From positions 744,001-808,000 of the forward strand of contig CAWATW010000004.1 of assembly GCA_963785075.1 (NCBI GenBank): a stretch of 64,000 nt of DNA. Reading direction: 5' to 3'. Below are positions 7,878 through 16,616 of the stretch, piece by piece. The DNA is from JAOUGY01 sp963785075 (GTDB lineage: Bacteria; Actinomycetota; Acidimicrobiia; Spongiisociales; ZC4RG35). Position 1 is the first letter of the stretch. The number at the start of each line of letters is the position of its first letter. Made by a program: the position numbers and the translations under genes. A model generated the notes under the pieces. The model saw only the letters and a list, made by a program, of their open reading frames with translations, was not told the DNA's origin and did not search any database.

Positions 7878-8012
7878 GGAGTCTCCTCAGGTCGCGGGCA
7901 ACGGTGCGGCTGACGATTCCGGGGGTCCGCGGAGGCTCCTTGATCTCATCTGCATCGACACTACGAGCCTACGCACGTCTCGCGTCGGAGGTCCCGGGGA
8001 CAACGACCCGTT

Positions 8013-9284
8013 TCAACGCGTCTGAGAACACGCCGATGTCGAGACGTCGACCAGCCAGGTCACCGCGGTCGAACCGGGTTCGGACAGTCGGAAGGGCGTG
8101 CAGGCACGGATCTCGTCCGGCATGCGAGCCCACTCGAAGTGCATCCCGTCTGGAACGGTCCATGTTGCTCCCCACGAGAACCCCCACCGTCTCAGGACGT
8201 CGCCGAAGCCGTCGGTGAGTGCAGTCGGTCCACCGTAGGGATTGGTGGAGGGGTTGAAGTCGATGGCGATCCCCCAGGCATGTCGCGACAGCGCGTACCC
8301 CTTGTCTCCGCCCCGCATCATGCGGGCGTTGAAGCATCCACCCGCCAACTGGAAGTCGGTGTAGTCGACGACCTCCATGAGCCCCGACCGCTCCAGATCG
8401 GCGACCGCCGCCCGCAGATACGGCACGACGGCACGATTGCATCGGAACGGACCCAGGCCATCGATGTTGACGTCGACGATGTTCTCCGCGAGCCAGGTTT
8501 CGTCCATCTCGATTCCATCGCCGCTTCCCGTGGGACGGAACGAGAACTCCCCGAATCGTTCCTTCACGACCACGGTCGGCAATGTCGGGTCGGTGAACCT
8601 GATCGGGTGGTCCGAGCTTCCGATTCGCACGGTGGGTGATCGCGCGAACCATCTCAGCGCCGAGATCATCGCGTTCGGGTCGTCGGAATCCACCACCATG
8701 GCGGAGGCTCGATCGAACTCCAATGCGTCGGCGGCACCCGTGATCAGGACCAGTTCGTACCAGTCGAGGGCTTCGTCGGGCACAACGTCGATGATCGTCA
8801 TCTCGTGAACCCGGCGGTTCCACCCTTCCAGTTCGACGACATCGCCGGGTTGTGCACCGCGAAGACGCGCCGATCGTTCCGACATCACCACACCGTCCAC
8901 CGGGAGATCTTCGAGGACATCGGGCTCCATCAGAGGATCCGCTCCGTCGATTGCCAGCGTCGACATCGGGTACCCGAAACCTTCCTCCGGACGCTGTACG
9001 TCGATGCCGTCCCGCGTCACCCCCATGAGGCGCAGCGACCCCGACCGACGCACGTGAACGGTCGCGGCCTGCGTTGCCGCCGCCACCCGGGTCGCCTCGA
9101 TCGTCGTCGGCGACAGTCCTCCCGACTCCCACACGATGACCGCACCGGGTTCCGCTGCGCCGGCCGGGACCGGGAACGCAGCGACCTGGGCGCAGATCAA
9201 CAGGAGAAGGGCCGCAGACGCCGAAGCGCGCGAGGCCTTCGCCGGCGGCTCAGTCGACTTCGTGCACGACTGTTGCCACGCCAC
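8013..9284 (-). CDS. Secreted M15-type peptidase (VanY/DacB-like)
   Basis: 423-residue exported protein. A signal peptide (hydrophobic core ALLLLICAQVAA, likely cut after AGA) precedes a ~220-residue region I do not recognise. The C-terminal part is a D-alanyl-D-alanine carboxypeptidase domain with the zinc site: SRHAWGIAIDFN supplies H and D, and DGMHFEW the second H. The domain should trim cell-wall stem peptides outside the membrane. The frame stays open to 9416, but upstream of 9284 it overlaps moxR; the GTG at 9284 gives the signal peptide at the N-terminus and a 35-base overlap with moxR. Its place between MoxR and VWA genes is unusual. Confidence 0.8.
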   Translation of the reverse strand: MAWQQSCTKSTEPPAKASRASASAALLLLICAQVAAFPVPAGAAEPGAVIVWESGGLSPTTIEATRVAAATQAATVHVRRSGSLRLMGVTRDGIDVQRPEEGFGYPMSTLAIDGADPLMEPDVLEDLPVDGVVMSERSARLRGAQPGDVVELEGWNRRVHEMTIIDVVPDEALDWYELVLITGAADALEFDRASAMVVDSDDPNAMISALRWFARSPTVRIGSSDHPIRFTDPTLPTVVVKERFGEFSFRPTGSGDGIEMDETWLAENIVDVNIDGLGPFRCNRAVVPYLRAAVADLERSGLMEVVDYTDFQLAGGCFNARMMRGGDKGYALSRHAWGIAIDFNPSTNPYGGPTALTDGFGDVLRRWGFSWGATWTVPDGMHFEWARMPDEIRACTPFRLSEPGSTAVTWLVDVSTSACSQTR

Positions 9285-10137
9285 GCTGCCGCACCTGTTC
9301 CACGTCTTCCCGATACTTGAGAACCACGCCGATGGTGTCATCCACGACCTCGGGATCGAGCTGCATCGACCCGAGCACCCGCAGAGCATTCGCCCAGTCG
9401 ATCGTCTCGGCCACACCTGGCGGTTTGAAGAGGTCGAGGGAGCGGAGGTCCTGCATCGCCAGTGCCAACTGGCGCGCCAACCGTCTGTCGATGTCGGGCA
9501 CCCGCGCCCGCACTATCTCGATCTCACGTTGCACATCGGGATAATCCACCCAGTGGTAGATGCACCGTCGCTTCAGGGCGTCATGGATCTCCCGGGTCCG
9601 ATTGGACGTGACCACCACCACCGGCGGCACATCGGCCCGGATGGTGCCGATTTCCGGAAGGGTGATCTGGAAGTCCGAGAGGATCTCCAGCAGGTATGCC
9701 TCGAACTCCTCGTCGGCACGATCCAACTCATCGATGAGCAGGACTGGCCGGTTCCCTGCGGTCGACATCTCGATGGCTTGCAGCAGAGGGCGGGCGATCA
9801 GGAAGTCACGACTCATGATGTCGGTCATGCCCGCGTGCGCTCCCTCTCCCCTCGCCTCGATGAGGCGAATCGCCAGCATCTGTCGTGCGTAGTCCCACTC
9901 GTACACGGCGTGATTGACGTCGAGCCCTTCGTAACACTGGAGGCGAATGAGCTCCCCACCAATCATGGCGGCGAGCACCTTTGCGACCTCGGTCTTGCCG
10001 ACGCCGGCCTCACCTTCGAGAAACAGAGGACGCCCGAGGGCCAGCGCGAGATGCACCGAAACCGCTATCGAGCGATCTGCGACGTAGTCGTGCTGAGCGA
10101 AGCTTTCGACCATCTGGTCGACCGTGGAGGGGATCAC
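9250..10137 (-). CDS. MoxR-family AAA+ ATPase (CoxD-like)
   Basis: 295-residue AAA+ ATPase acting as a chaperone for cofactor assembly. Walker A GEAGVGKT is at residues 42-49, Walker B VLLIDELDRAD around 128-138, sensor 1 VVVVTSNRTREI near 173-184 and the conserved KRRCIYHWVDYP segment after it. The length and the NRTREIHDALKRRC signature match CoxD/MoxR proteins encoded with CoxE in CO-dehydrogenase gene sets. It is the first gene of the minus-strand run (3413-10137), and the next plus-strand gene starts 146 bases away. It very likely works with the VWA protein at 5578-6702. Confidence 0.92.
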   Translation of the reverse strand: MIPSTVDQMVESFAQHDYVADRSIAVSVHLALALGRPLFLEGEAGVGKTEVAKVLAAMIGGELIRLQCYEGLDVNHAVYEWDYARQMLAIRLIEARGEGAHAGMTDIMSRDFLIARPLLQAIEMSTAGNRPVLLIDELDRADEEFEAYLLEILSDFQITLPEIGTIRADVPPVVVVTSNRTREIHDALKRRCIYHWVDYPDVQREIEIVRARVPDIDRRLARQLALAMQDLRSLDLFKPPGVAETIDWANALRVLGSMQLDPEVVDDTIGVVLKYREDVEQVRQRGVATVVHEVD

Positions 10138-10282
10138 CGGCTGCCAGCGTAGTGGCTGAGACCATTCTCATGGTGCGTACCGGCTCGGCGGAGGCGTCTC
10201 CATCCACCACGAGCCGATCCATCGGGGAGCACCCGATGGCAGACGGGTACGCTGCTAGGTCTTCGAAACCACAAGGACCTCC

Positions 10283-10954
10283 TTGACCGAACCATCCGCC
10301 CTCGCCGCCCACCTGACCTGCTGGTTGGGTGCCTGGCCGCCGCCGTCGCCGGGCTTGACGGTGGTCGGATCCGAGGCGAGGACAACGGCTGAGTGGGACG
10401 GGCGCATCCGTCCGGTACGGGGCGTGGCCACACCAACGGGGACGGTGCTCTCGGTGCCTCCCGAGACCGTCGAGATCGTCGAGGGCCTCGGTCGGACGAT
10501 CGAAGAGATCGGCCCTGCGCTCCCGGCTGCACTCGGGATGGACCGGTGGCGATTCCACGTGGGTGTCTTCCGCTGGAGCGACGACCCTGCGGCTCTCGAT
10601 GAGCCGGGAGCGTGGGTTCATCCGCACAACCCTCTGATACCGGACTGGCTGCGACCGTTCAACGCCGAGGTCCTCGTCGGGTGGGACGGTCACGAGGTCG
10701 CCGCCGGCGTCGGCCGAAAGGTTCACGATCGGTGGGGTCAGGAGCTGGCGGTCGTCACCGAGGAAGGCCACCGGGGGAAGGGATGGGCCAAGCGTCTGGT
10801 GGCTCAGGCCGCTCACCGCGTCTTGCGAGAGGGCGCAATTCCCACGTATCTCCACGGACCGGCGAACGAGGCCTCGGCACGAACCGCGGATGCCATTGGT
10901 TTTCCGGACCGAGGTTGGCGTATCCTCGGGTTGTTCCCGGGTTCACCTGGTTGA
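10283..10954 (+). CDS. GNAT-family N-acetyltransferase
   Basis: 223 residues with a GNAT acetyl-CoA fold in the C-terminal half: VVTEEGHRGKGWAKRLVAQA (~155-174) is motif A with the R-G-K-G-W pyrophosphate loop, and NEASARTADAIGFPDRGW is motif B. The N-terminal 100 residues are substrate-specific and not recognised; they contain several tryptophans and prolines. Start is a TTG with AAGGA seven bases upstream. A rhodanese gene follows after 37 bases, but a promoter between them suggests separate expression. The substrate is unknown. Confidence 0.85.
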   Translation: MTEPSALAAHLTCWLGAWPPPSPGLTVVGSEARTTAEWDGRIRPVRGVATPTGTVLSVPPETVEIVEGLGRTIEEIGPALPAALGMDRWRFHVGVFRWSDDPAALDEPGAWVHPHNPLIPDWLRPFNAEVLVGWDGHEVAAGVGRKVHDRWGQELAVVTEEGHRGKGWAKRLVAQAAHRVLREGAIPTYLHGPANEASARTADAIGFPDRGWRILGLFPGSPG

Positions 10955-10980
10955 CCGGAATACGTCGCCACACATATATG
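10951..10980 (+). promoter_or_regulatory. Promoter of the rhodanese gene
   Basis: TTGACC at 10951-10956 (overlapping the stop of the GNAT gene), an 18-base spacer and TATATG at 10975-10980. Transcription should start near 10987, giving a leader of only ~5 bases before the ATG at 10992. The AT-rich patch stands out against the local GC content. Confidence 0.55.
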
Positions 10981-10991
10981 CTGATATCCGC

Positions 10992-11324
10992 ATGTTTGAA
11001 AACCAAACCCCCGCAATCCCCAGCGTGACGGTCGATGAGGTCGATGGCCTCGTCGGATCCGGTGCGATGCTCGTCGACATTCGCGAACAGAACGAATGGG
11101 ACGAGGCGAGGATCGGCGGTGCCGTCCTCAAGCCGATGTCCGACATCAACGACTGGTACCAGGATCTCCCGCGTGACCAGACCGTGATCCTCTATTGCCG
11201 GTCCGGACAGAGGTCGGCGCAGGCGGTGCACGCACTCATCAGTCAGGCCGGGTTCGAGAACGTGTACGACATGACGGGTGGGATCATCGCCTGGGCGAAC
11301 GCGCAGCTCCCGATCGAGGAGTGA
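10992..11324 (+). CDS. Single-domain rhodanese (sulphurtransferase)
   Basis: 110-residue rhodanese domain, cytosolic, with the active-site loop YCRSGQRS (cysteine at ~residue 73) and the usual opening VDIREQNEWDEARIGGAV. Such proteins transfer sulphane sulphur, for example to cyanide, thiols or cofactor-making enzymes. The frame is open from 10890, but the ATG at 10992 sits just past the promoter and gives the normal length of a GlpE-like protein. It ends 36 bases before the decarboxylase gene, with which it may share a transcript. Confidence 0.92.
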   Translation: MFENQTPAIPSVTVDEVDGLVGSGAMLVDIREQNEWDEARIGGAVLKPMSDINDWYQDLPRDQTVILYCRSGQRSAQAVHALISQAGFENVYDMTGGIIAWANAQLPIEE

Positions 11325-11360
11325 CTACCACCGGTCCTCCCGGTGTGGTGAACTGACCGA

Positions 11361-12776
11361 ATGAGCGACGTGTCGGGCATCGACGAATTCCGGCTCTTGG
11401 CCCATCGCGCCGTCGACCTGATCGCAGATCACATGGTCTCGGCGTTCGACGGTCCGGTCAGGCGCCCGGTTCCACCCGAGGTTCGCACCCGTCTGTCCGC
11501 ACTGCCCGGTCTCGAGCCGAGGCCCGGCGCCGTGGTGCTCCAACAGGTTGTCGAAGACGTGCTCGCCTATCCCATGGGGAACTCGCACCCGAGCTTCTTC
11601 GGGTGGATCAACAGTGGCCCGGATCCGATGGCGGTCGTGGGCGAAATGCTCGCGGCCGGCATGGACGCCAGCGTCGCCGGGGGCGACCACGCCGCCACCC
11701 ATCTCGAACAGGGCGTGCTGGCCTGGCTGCGGCGGGTCGTCGGCTATCCGTCCTCGGCGGGGGGCCTGTTGACGAGCGGCGGAAGCGTTGCCAACCTCAC
11801 CGGGCTGGCGGCCATGCGACATCGGGCCACAGGCGGTTCGGTGAGGACCTCCGGCATGGGGATAGGCCCCGTCATGGCCGTGTACTCCTCCGAGCAGGGA
11901 CACAGTTCGGTCCAGAAGGCGCTCGAGCTGCTCGGGTTCGGGAGTGCTCAGCTTCGCCTGATCGAAACCGACGACGATCTCCGGATGCGGGTCGACCGCC
12001 TCGAGTCGGCGATCAACCGGGATCATGCGGCCGGGCTCCTTCCGGTCTGCGTCGTGGCAAGTGCCGGCACCGTCAATTCGGGGGCGATCGACCCGCTCGA
12101 CGGGATCGCCGACGTCTGCTCCGCCCACGACCTCTGGCTCCACGTGGACGGCTCGTACGGTGCATTCGGCGCGCTCGACGAGCGACTGACAAAAGCGTAT
12201 CGCGGCTTGGACCGCGCCGACAGCATCGCCCTGGATCCGCACAAGTGGCTCGGGATCCCCGTCGAGTGCGGCTGCGCCCTCGTCCGTGACGAATCGTTGA
12301 TGCGTTCGACCTTCAGCCTGGTTCCCGACTACCTGCGCGACGACACGGAGCTGCCGTGGTTCTCCGAGTTCGGCATACAACAGACGCGAGCGTTCCGCGC
12401 CCTCAAACTCTGGCTTGCGCTGGAGACCACGGGGGAGGCGGGCTTCGCCGCCATGATCCGGCGACACAACGACCTCGCCGCCCACCTCGCCGAATCCATC
12501 CGAACCGGGAACGACCTCGAACTCGTAGCCCATGGTCCGCTCAGCATCGTCTGCTTCCGCTACCTTCCCTCGACCGACGTCGACATCGATGAGCTGAACC
12601 ATCGCGTCGCCGCGACCATCCAGACCGAAGGGCGGGCTTTCCTCACGACCACGGTGATTGCCGGCAAGGTCGCGCTCCGTGCGTGCATCGTCAACCGTGG
12701 CACCTCCGAACACCATCTCGACCAACTGCTCGAGACAGTTCTCGACGCCGGGCGCCGCGCCGAAGGCTTGGAATAG
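11361..12776 (+). CDS. Group II pyridoxal-phosphate-dependent decarboxylase
   Basis: 471 residues of the aromatic-L-amino-acid/glutamate decarboxylase family. NSHPSFFGWINSGPDPMAV (~75-93) is the substrate-side motif, SAGTVNSGAIDPLDGI precedes the PLP aspartate segment LHVDGSYG, and the Schiff-base lysine is in LDPHKWLGIP (~residue 297). It should remove the alpha-carboxyl of an amino acid, most likely an aromatic one (tyrosine, tryptophan or dopa), but substrate choice cannot be fixed from these motifs. It starts 36 bases after the rhodanese and is followed after 28 bases by the DsbA-like gene. Confidence 0.93.
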   Translation: MSDVSGIDEFRLLAHRAVDLIADHMVSAFDGPVRRPVPPEVRTRLSALPGLEPRPGAVVLQQVVEDVLAYPMGNSHPSFFGWINSGPDPMAVVGEMLAAGMDASVAGGDHAATHLEQGVLAWLRRVVGYPSSAGGLLTSGGSVANLTGLAAMRHRATGGSVRTSGMGIGPVMAVYSSEQGHSSVQKALELLGFGSAQLRLIETDDDLRMRVDRLESAINRDHAAGLLPVCVVASAGTVNSGAIDPLDGIADVCSAHDLWLHVDGSYGAFGALDERLTKAYRGLDRADSIALDPHKWLGIPVECGCALVRDESLMRSTFSLVPDYLRDDTELPWFSEFGIQQTRAFRALKLWLALETTGEAGFAAMIRRHNDLAAHLAESIRTGNDLELVAHGPLSIVCFRYLPSTDVDIDELNHRVAATIQTEGRAFLTTTVIAGKVALRACIVNRGTSEHHLDQLLETVLDAGRRAEGLE

Positions 12777-12804
12777 TCGCACGCCATCCCCCGTTGCCAT
12801 CGAC

Positions 12805-13473
12805 ATGGAGATCACCATCGAAGAGCAAGAGATCATCTACGTTGGCGATCCGATGTGCTCGTGGTGTTGGGGTATTGCACCCGAGCTCGACGAACTTCAT
12901 CGCCGCCACCCAGACCTCGGGTTCCGGGTGGTGGTCGGCGGGCTCCGCCCGGGCCCGGGTGCCGAGCCGATGACCGATGCGATGGCGTCGACCCTCGCAC
13001 ACCATTGGCACCAGGTCGCGGGCCGCACGGGCCAGTCGTTCGACCATCGCCTCCTCGAGCGACGCGACTGGACCTACGACACCGAGCCGGCCTGCAAGGC
13101 GGTCGTGACGATTCGGGAGCTGGAGCCGGGACTCGCGTGGCCGCTGTTCCACCGCCTCCAACGCGCGTTCTACGCCGACGGAATCCTTCTCGAAGACGTC
13201 GGCGTCCTCTCCGGCCTGGTCGAGGAGCTCGGCGGAGACAGTGCGGCGTTCGCCGCTGCTTTCGCCACGGAGGCGGCGACCAAGGCGACCTGGGGTGATT
13301 TCTCGCTGGCCCGCTCCTGGGGTGTCACCGGATTCCCGACGGTCATCGCCAGAGAAGGAAACCGAGGCTCGGTCATCGCTGCCGGGTACGCCACCGCCGA
13401 CGACATGGACATGGCCTTGTCGGCGGCCATCACCCCGAGGGGCGAGGCCTGCGCACCTGGCCAACCCTGTTGA
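12805..13473 (+). CDS. DsbA-family thioredoxin-fold protein
   Basis: 222 residues with a thioredoxin fold interrupted by a helical insertion. The active site is CSWCWG at residues 16-21, and the cis-proline region WGVTGFPTVI lies near 180. No signal peptide is present, so it is cytosolic, like FrnE-type oxidoreductases and related isomerases. The frame continues upstream into the decarboxylase, but the ATG at 12805 is the only start giving a normal N-terminal strand (EEQEIIYVGDPMCSWC). The last residues (CAPGQPC) add two more cysteines, which is unusual and may bind metal or form a disulphide. Confidence 0.88.
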   Translation: MEITIEEQEIIYVGDPMCSWCWGIAPELDELHRRHPDLGFRVVVGGLRPGPGAEPMTDAMASTLAHHWHQVAGRTGQSFDHRLLERRDWTYDTEPACKAVVTIRELEPGLAWPLFHRLQRAFYADGILLEDVGVLSGLVEELGGDSAAFAAAFATEAATKATWGDFSLARSWGVTGFPTVIAREGNRGSVIAAGYATADDMDMALSAAITPRGEACAPGQPC

Positions 13474-13557
13474 CCCGGGGCGACACGTCGCTCACGACGT
13501 CGGCCTCACGAGAGATCCAGACTCGCACTCGAGACGGGCGCCCGTCCCGCGACGACC

Positions 13558-13968
13558 TCATGGACCGGTGGGAGGCGACAATCTGGCCGAGATCACCAGC
13601 TCCGTGACCCCCGGGGGCTCCTCCACGACGACACCCACGAGCACCGGGCCGTCGTCGAACGTCCATCCGCATCGCGCAAAGCCCTCCGTGCCGATGTCGA
13701 GGATTCGAGCGTCGGACGGTAGGAGACGCGCGTAGCGATCACACAAGACGGACCCGGGAACGGAGACGGTGTACACCCGGATCCGTTGGGGACATACGAC
13801 TCCCAGGCAACCATCGGTACGCCGCCGTATCTCCTCGGTGACCGAGCCGTCGGCCGGCTGAGGAACCGCGGCGACTGCACGCTCGACCACGACATAGGGT
13901 CGGACCACCAATCCCAACCCTGCCGCGGCAAGCACCAGAAGGAGCGCGATCACCAGCCATCTCCGCAT
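13558..13968 (-). CDS. Membrane-anchored protein of unknown function
   Basis: 136 residues (from the ATG at 13968). A hydrophobic N-terminal segment (LVIALLLVLAAAGLGLVV) serves as a signal anchor or signal peptide. The rest has four cysteines (CLGVVCP, LCDRY, RCGW) that could form two disulphides outside the membrane. No family recognised. The frame is open to 14004 with a further start, but that would put an extra dozen residues before the anchor. It diverges from the hydrolase/TetR operon and converges on the DsbA-like gene. Confidence 0.65.
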   Translation of the reverse strand: MRRWLVIALLLVLAAAGLGLVVRPYVVVERAVAAVPQPADGSVTEEIRRRTDGCLGVVCPQRIRVYTVSVPGSVLCDRYARLLPSDARILDIGTEGFARCGWTFDDGPVLVGVVVEEPPGVTELVISARLSPPTGP

Positions 13969-14004
13969 CACGCAAGCCAAGCATGGCGATGCACCAACTC
14001 CCAC

Positions 14005-14062
14005 TTGACAAAACTAATGTTCATAGGTTATTGTCTATTGTCAGTAGTTACTCCTAGGGAGG
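14005..14062 (+). promoter_or_regulatory. Promoter/operator and RBS of the hydrolase-tetR operon
   Basis: A conspicuous AT-rich island in GC-rich DNA. TTGACA at 14005-14010 is a consensus -35 box, and a -10-like TTATTG follows at 14028-14033. A tandem TATTGTC-TATTGTC lies at 14029-14042 and an outer inverted pair AACTA/TAGTT at 14012 and 14044, candidate binding sites for the TetR protein encoded downstream. GGGAGG at 14058-14063 is a strong ribosome-binding site six bases before the ATG. Confidence 0.55.
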
Positions 14063-14068
14063 TTCACC

Positions 14069-14863
14069 ATGATGACGCATCGTTCCACCACAGCCATGGC
14101 ACACGATGACTCCGGCGGCGACGGACCGCTCGTATTGTTGATCCCTGGCGCCGGTGATGTCCGGAGCGAGAACCGCTTTCTCGCCGAACAACTGGAGCGC
14201 CAAGGCTTCCGCGTCGTCAATGCGGATCTGCCTGGTCACGGCGACTCCCCCATCGCCTCCGTCTACACCGTCGAGTCGACCGCTTCTGCGATCGTGGAGC
14301 TGATCGGGCGCCTCGATGCCGCCCCGGTCACCGTGGTCGCCAATTCCTTCGCCCCGGCCGCCGCCGTGTGGGCGGCCACCGAGCGCCCGGAGCTGTTCTC
14401 GGGACTGGTCGCGATCAGCCCTCACCTGCACGCCGAGAACTCGCTGTCGGCTTCGATTGTGAACATCTCGACGCGGCTGCTGCTGCGCGGGCCATGGGCT
14501 GCCGGGCTCTGGGCGAAGCTCTACACCGGCTGGTACAAGGCGAACCGGCCCTCCGACCTCGAGCGAGAGCTCTCCAAACTGAAGCAGATGCTGTCCCACA
14601 AGGACCGACGTCGGGCGGTTCGTCTGACGCTCACCGCCGACCGTCGTGGTATGGAGGAACGCATCGCGCGGCTGCGCCTCCCGACGCTCACCATCTTCGG
14701 GAGCGCCGACGACCACTTTGCCGACCCTGTGGCAACGGCGGAGGCGACCGCTGCAGAGCTCGGCGGCGGGAGACTCCTCGTCGACGGTGCGGGCCACTAC
14801 CCGCACGTCGAGGATCCGACAGCCGTGTCGCAAGCCGTCGCCGAGTTCATCCGATCTGCCTGA
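14069..14863 (+). CDS. Alpha/beta hydrolase
   Basis: 264 residues with the alpha/beta hydrolase order: oxyanion region LLIPGAGDVRS near residue 22, nucleophile elbow VVANSFAPA (~residue 92-100), acid in GSADDHFADP and histidine in GAGHYPHVEDP. The elbow reads A-N-S-F-A instead of G-x-S-x-G, which still places a serine at the turn but loses both glycines, so catalysis may be altered. It is encoded immediately before and overlapping a TetR gene (TGATG), so the pair is probably an inducible detoxification or lipid-hydrolysis unit. The substrate is unknown. Confidence 0.85.
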   Translation: MMTHRSTTAMAHDDSGGDGPLVLLIPGAGDVRSENRFLAEQLERQGFRVVNADLPGHGDSPIASVYTVESTASAIVELIGRLDAAPVTVVANSFAPAAAVWAATERPELFSGLVAISPHLHAENSLSASIVNISTRLLLRGPWAAGLWAKLYTGWYKANRPSDLERELSKLKQMLSHKDRRRAVRLTLTADRRGMEERIARLRLPTLTIFGSADDHFADPVATAEATAAELGGGRLLVDGAGHYPHVEDPTAVSQAVAEFIRSA

Positions 14864-15438
14864 TGCCGCGTGCCGGCCTCGACTCGGCCAAGATCGTCGA
14901 CGTCGCATCTGCTCTGATCGACCGGGAAGGCGCCAAGGCGCTCAGCCTGGCCCGAGTCGCTGCCGAGCTGGATGTAAAACCTCCCTCCCTCTACAACCAC
15001 GTCGATGGGCTGGAAGGGCTCGAACGGGCGATTGCCCTCCGAGGCATCGGCCGGCTCGCCGAGGCGTGCAGAGCGGCGGCGATGGGAGTCTCGGGGGCCG
15101 AAGCCCTCGGTACCGTTGCCCGTGCCTACCGCCGCTTCGCAACCGAGCATCCAGGCTTGTATCCGTTGACGCAGGTGGCGAGGCCCGGTGACGTCGACTT
15201 CGAGGCCGGAGCCGCTCGTATCCTGGAGCCGGTGTACGCCGTTCTCGCTTCGTTCGGCATCGAAGGGGACGATCTGATCCACACCACCAGGGCACTGCGG
15301 AGCGCTCTTCATGGGTTTGCCTCGCTCGAGACGGCATCGGGGTTTGGGATCGACATCGATCCGTCGCTGTCGTTCGAGCGAATGATCGACATCTTCGTCG
15401 CCGGATTCGGCCAGGAGCGCGATACGCGGACCACCTGA
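14863..15438 (+). CDS. TetR-family regulator
   Basis: 191 residues with an N-terminal TetR helix-turn-helix (ALSLARVAAELDVKPPSLYNHV at ~27-48; SLYNHV is the recognition-helix end) and a C-terminal ligand domain of the TetR_C_33/WHG type (ETASGFGIDID near 165). The ATG overlaps the TGA of the hydrolase (TGATG), so translation is coupled. It probably represses the upstream AT-rich promoter and thereby its own operon. The frame is open far upstream inside the hydrolase, but that part is out-of-frame shadow. Confidence 0.9.
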   Translation: MPRAGLDSAKIVDVASALIDREGAKALSLARVAAELDVKPPSLYNHVDGLEGLERAIALRGIGRLAEACRAAAMGVSGAEALGTVARAYRRFATEHPGLYPLTQVARPGDVDFEAGAARILEPVYAVLASFGIEGDDLIHTTRALRSALHGFASLETASGFGIDIDPSLSFERMIDIFVAGFGQERDTRTT

Positions 15439-15488
15439 TCGGATGCCCTCCTGAGAACGGAGTACCTTCGTCGAAGACAGGAGGAACG

Positions 15489-16613
15489 ATGCCGACCGAC
15501 GCAGACCGCTATCGGGACAACTTCACCGACGAGATCAACGCCGCATACCTCTACAGGGTGGCAGCCGAGCTCGAGGAGAATGAGACCCTGAGCGGCGTGT
15601 ACATCCGGCTGGCGGAGACCGAGGAGCGTCACGCCGAGCTGTGGGAGACGCATTTGAAACGGGCCGGCGTCGACACGCCGCCTCGCGAACCGGATGCCCG
15701 CTCGCGAATGCTCGCCTGGCTCGCGCGACGGTTTGGCCCATCGGTCCTCGCACAGGTGATGGCCTCCACAGAGCTCTCGGGGCGGACGATGTACGACGGC
15801 CAGCCCGAGGCCGCAGGGACATCCCTTCCGGCCGACGAGCGGAGTCACGCCGTCATGCTCGATGCGCTCCGCAAGGAGGCGAAAGACGGTGTGAGAGGCG
15901 GGCTGCTCGCCAAGCTGGAAGGTCGCCACAGGGCGGTCGGCGGAAACGCCCTCCGTGCCGCAGTGCTGGGCGCCAACGACGGTCTCGTCTCCAACACGTC
16001 GCTCGTGATGGGCGTCGCCGGTGCTGCATTCTCGGCGACGGCGGTCCTCCTCTCGGGACTGGCGGGCCTGCTCGCCGGTGCCATTTCGATGGCGCTAGGA
16101 GAGTGGTTGTCGGTGCAGAGCTCACGAGAGCTCAACCAGGCGCAGATCCGCACAGAACGCGAAGAGATCCTCGCCATGCCCGAGGCCGAGGCCGATGAGC
16201 TCGCACTCATCTACCAGGCGAAGGGTATGGCTCGGGAACAAGCAGAGAAGGCGGCGAGAGATGTCATGGCCGATCCCGAGGCGTTCCTGGACACGAAAGT
16301 TCGCGAAGAGCTCGGAATCGACCCCGACGACCTCGGCGGCTCGGCGTGGGAGGCCGCCATCGCCTCCTTCTTCCTCTTTGCGATCGGCGCCATCGTCCCC
16401 GTCATGCCATTCTTCTTCACAACGGGCGGCACGGCCGTGATCCTGAGTCTCGGGCTTGCGGGCATCGCACTGTTCTTGCTCGGCTCGGCGACGGCGCTGT
16501 TCACCGGCACCGGGTTCGTCCGCACCGGCATGCGCTCGCTGACGCTCGGGCTCGTCGCAGCAGCCGGGACATACGGCATCGGGACGGTGCTCGGCGTTGC
16601 GGTCGGCGGGTGA
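15489..16613 (+). CDS. Ferritin-like/VIT fusion protein (MbfA-type iron exporter)
   Basis: 374 residues combining an N-terminal rubrerythrin/ferritin-like domain (~1-135) with a VIT1 membrane domain (~150-374). Diiron ligands are visible as E in AAELEEN, EERH in ETEERHAE and E/H in ADERSH. The membrane part opens with LGANDGLVSNTSLVMGVAG and has SMALGEWLSVQS. This is the architecture of MbfA of Agrobacterium and Bradyrhizobium, which exports iron and protects against peroxide. RBS is AGGAGG (15480-15485) before the ATG. No Irr- or Fur-type box was identified upstream. Confidence 0.92.
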   Translation: MPTDADRYRDNFTDEINAAYLYRVAAELEENETLSGVYIRLAETEERHAELWETHLKRAGVDTPPREPDARSRMLAWLARRFGPSVLAQVMASTELSGRTMYDGQPEAAGTSLPADERSHAVMLDALRKEAKDGVRGGLLAKLEGRHRAVGGNALRAAVLGANDGLVSNTSLVMGVAGAAFSATAVLLSGLAGLLAGAISMALGEWLSVQSSRELNQAQIRTEREEILAMPEAEADELALIYQAKGMAREQAEKAARDVMADPEAFLDTKVREELGIDPDDLGGSAWEAAIASFFLFAIGAIVPVMPFFFTTGGTAVILSLGLAGIALFLLGSATALFTGTGFVRTGMRSLTLGLVAAAGTYGIGTVLGVAVGG

Positions 16614-16616
16614 GAC

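Noticed and set aside
13533..13546. Palindrome GACGGGCGCCCGTC as a terminator between convergent genes
   Set aside because: It has no loop or T-run, so it can only form a weak hairpin.
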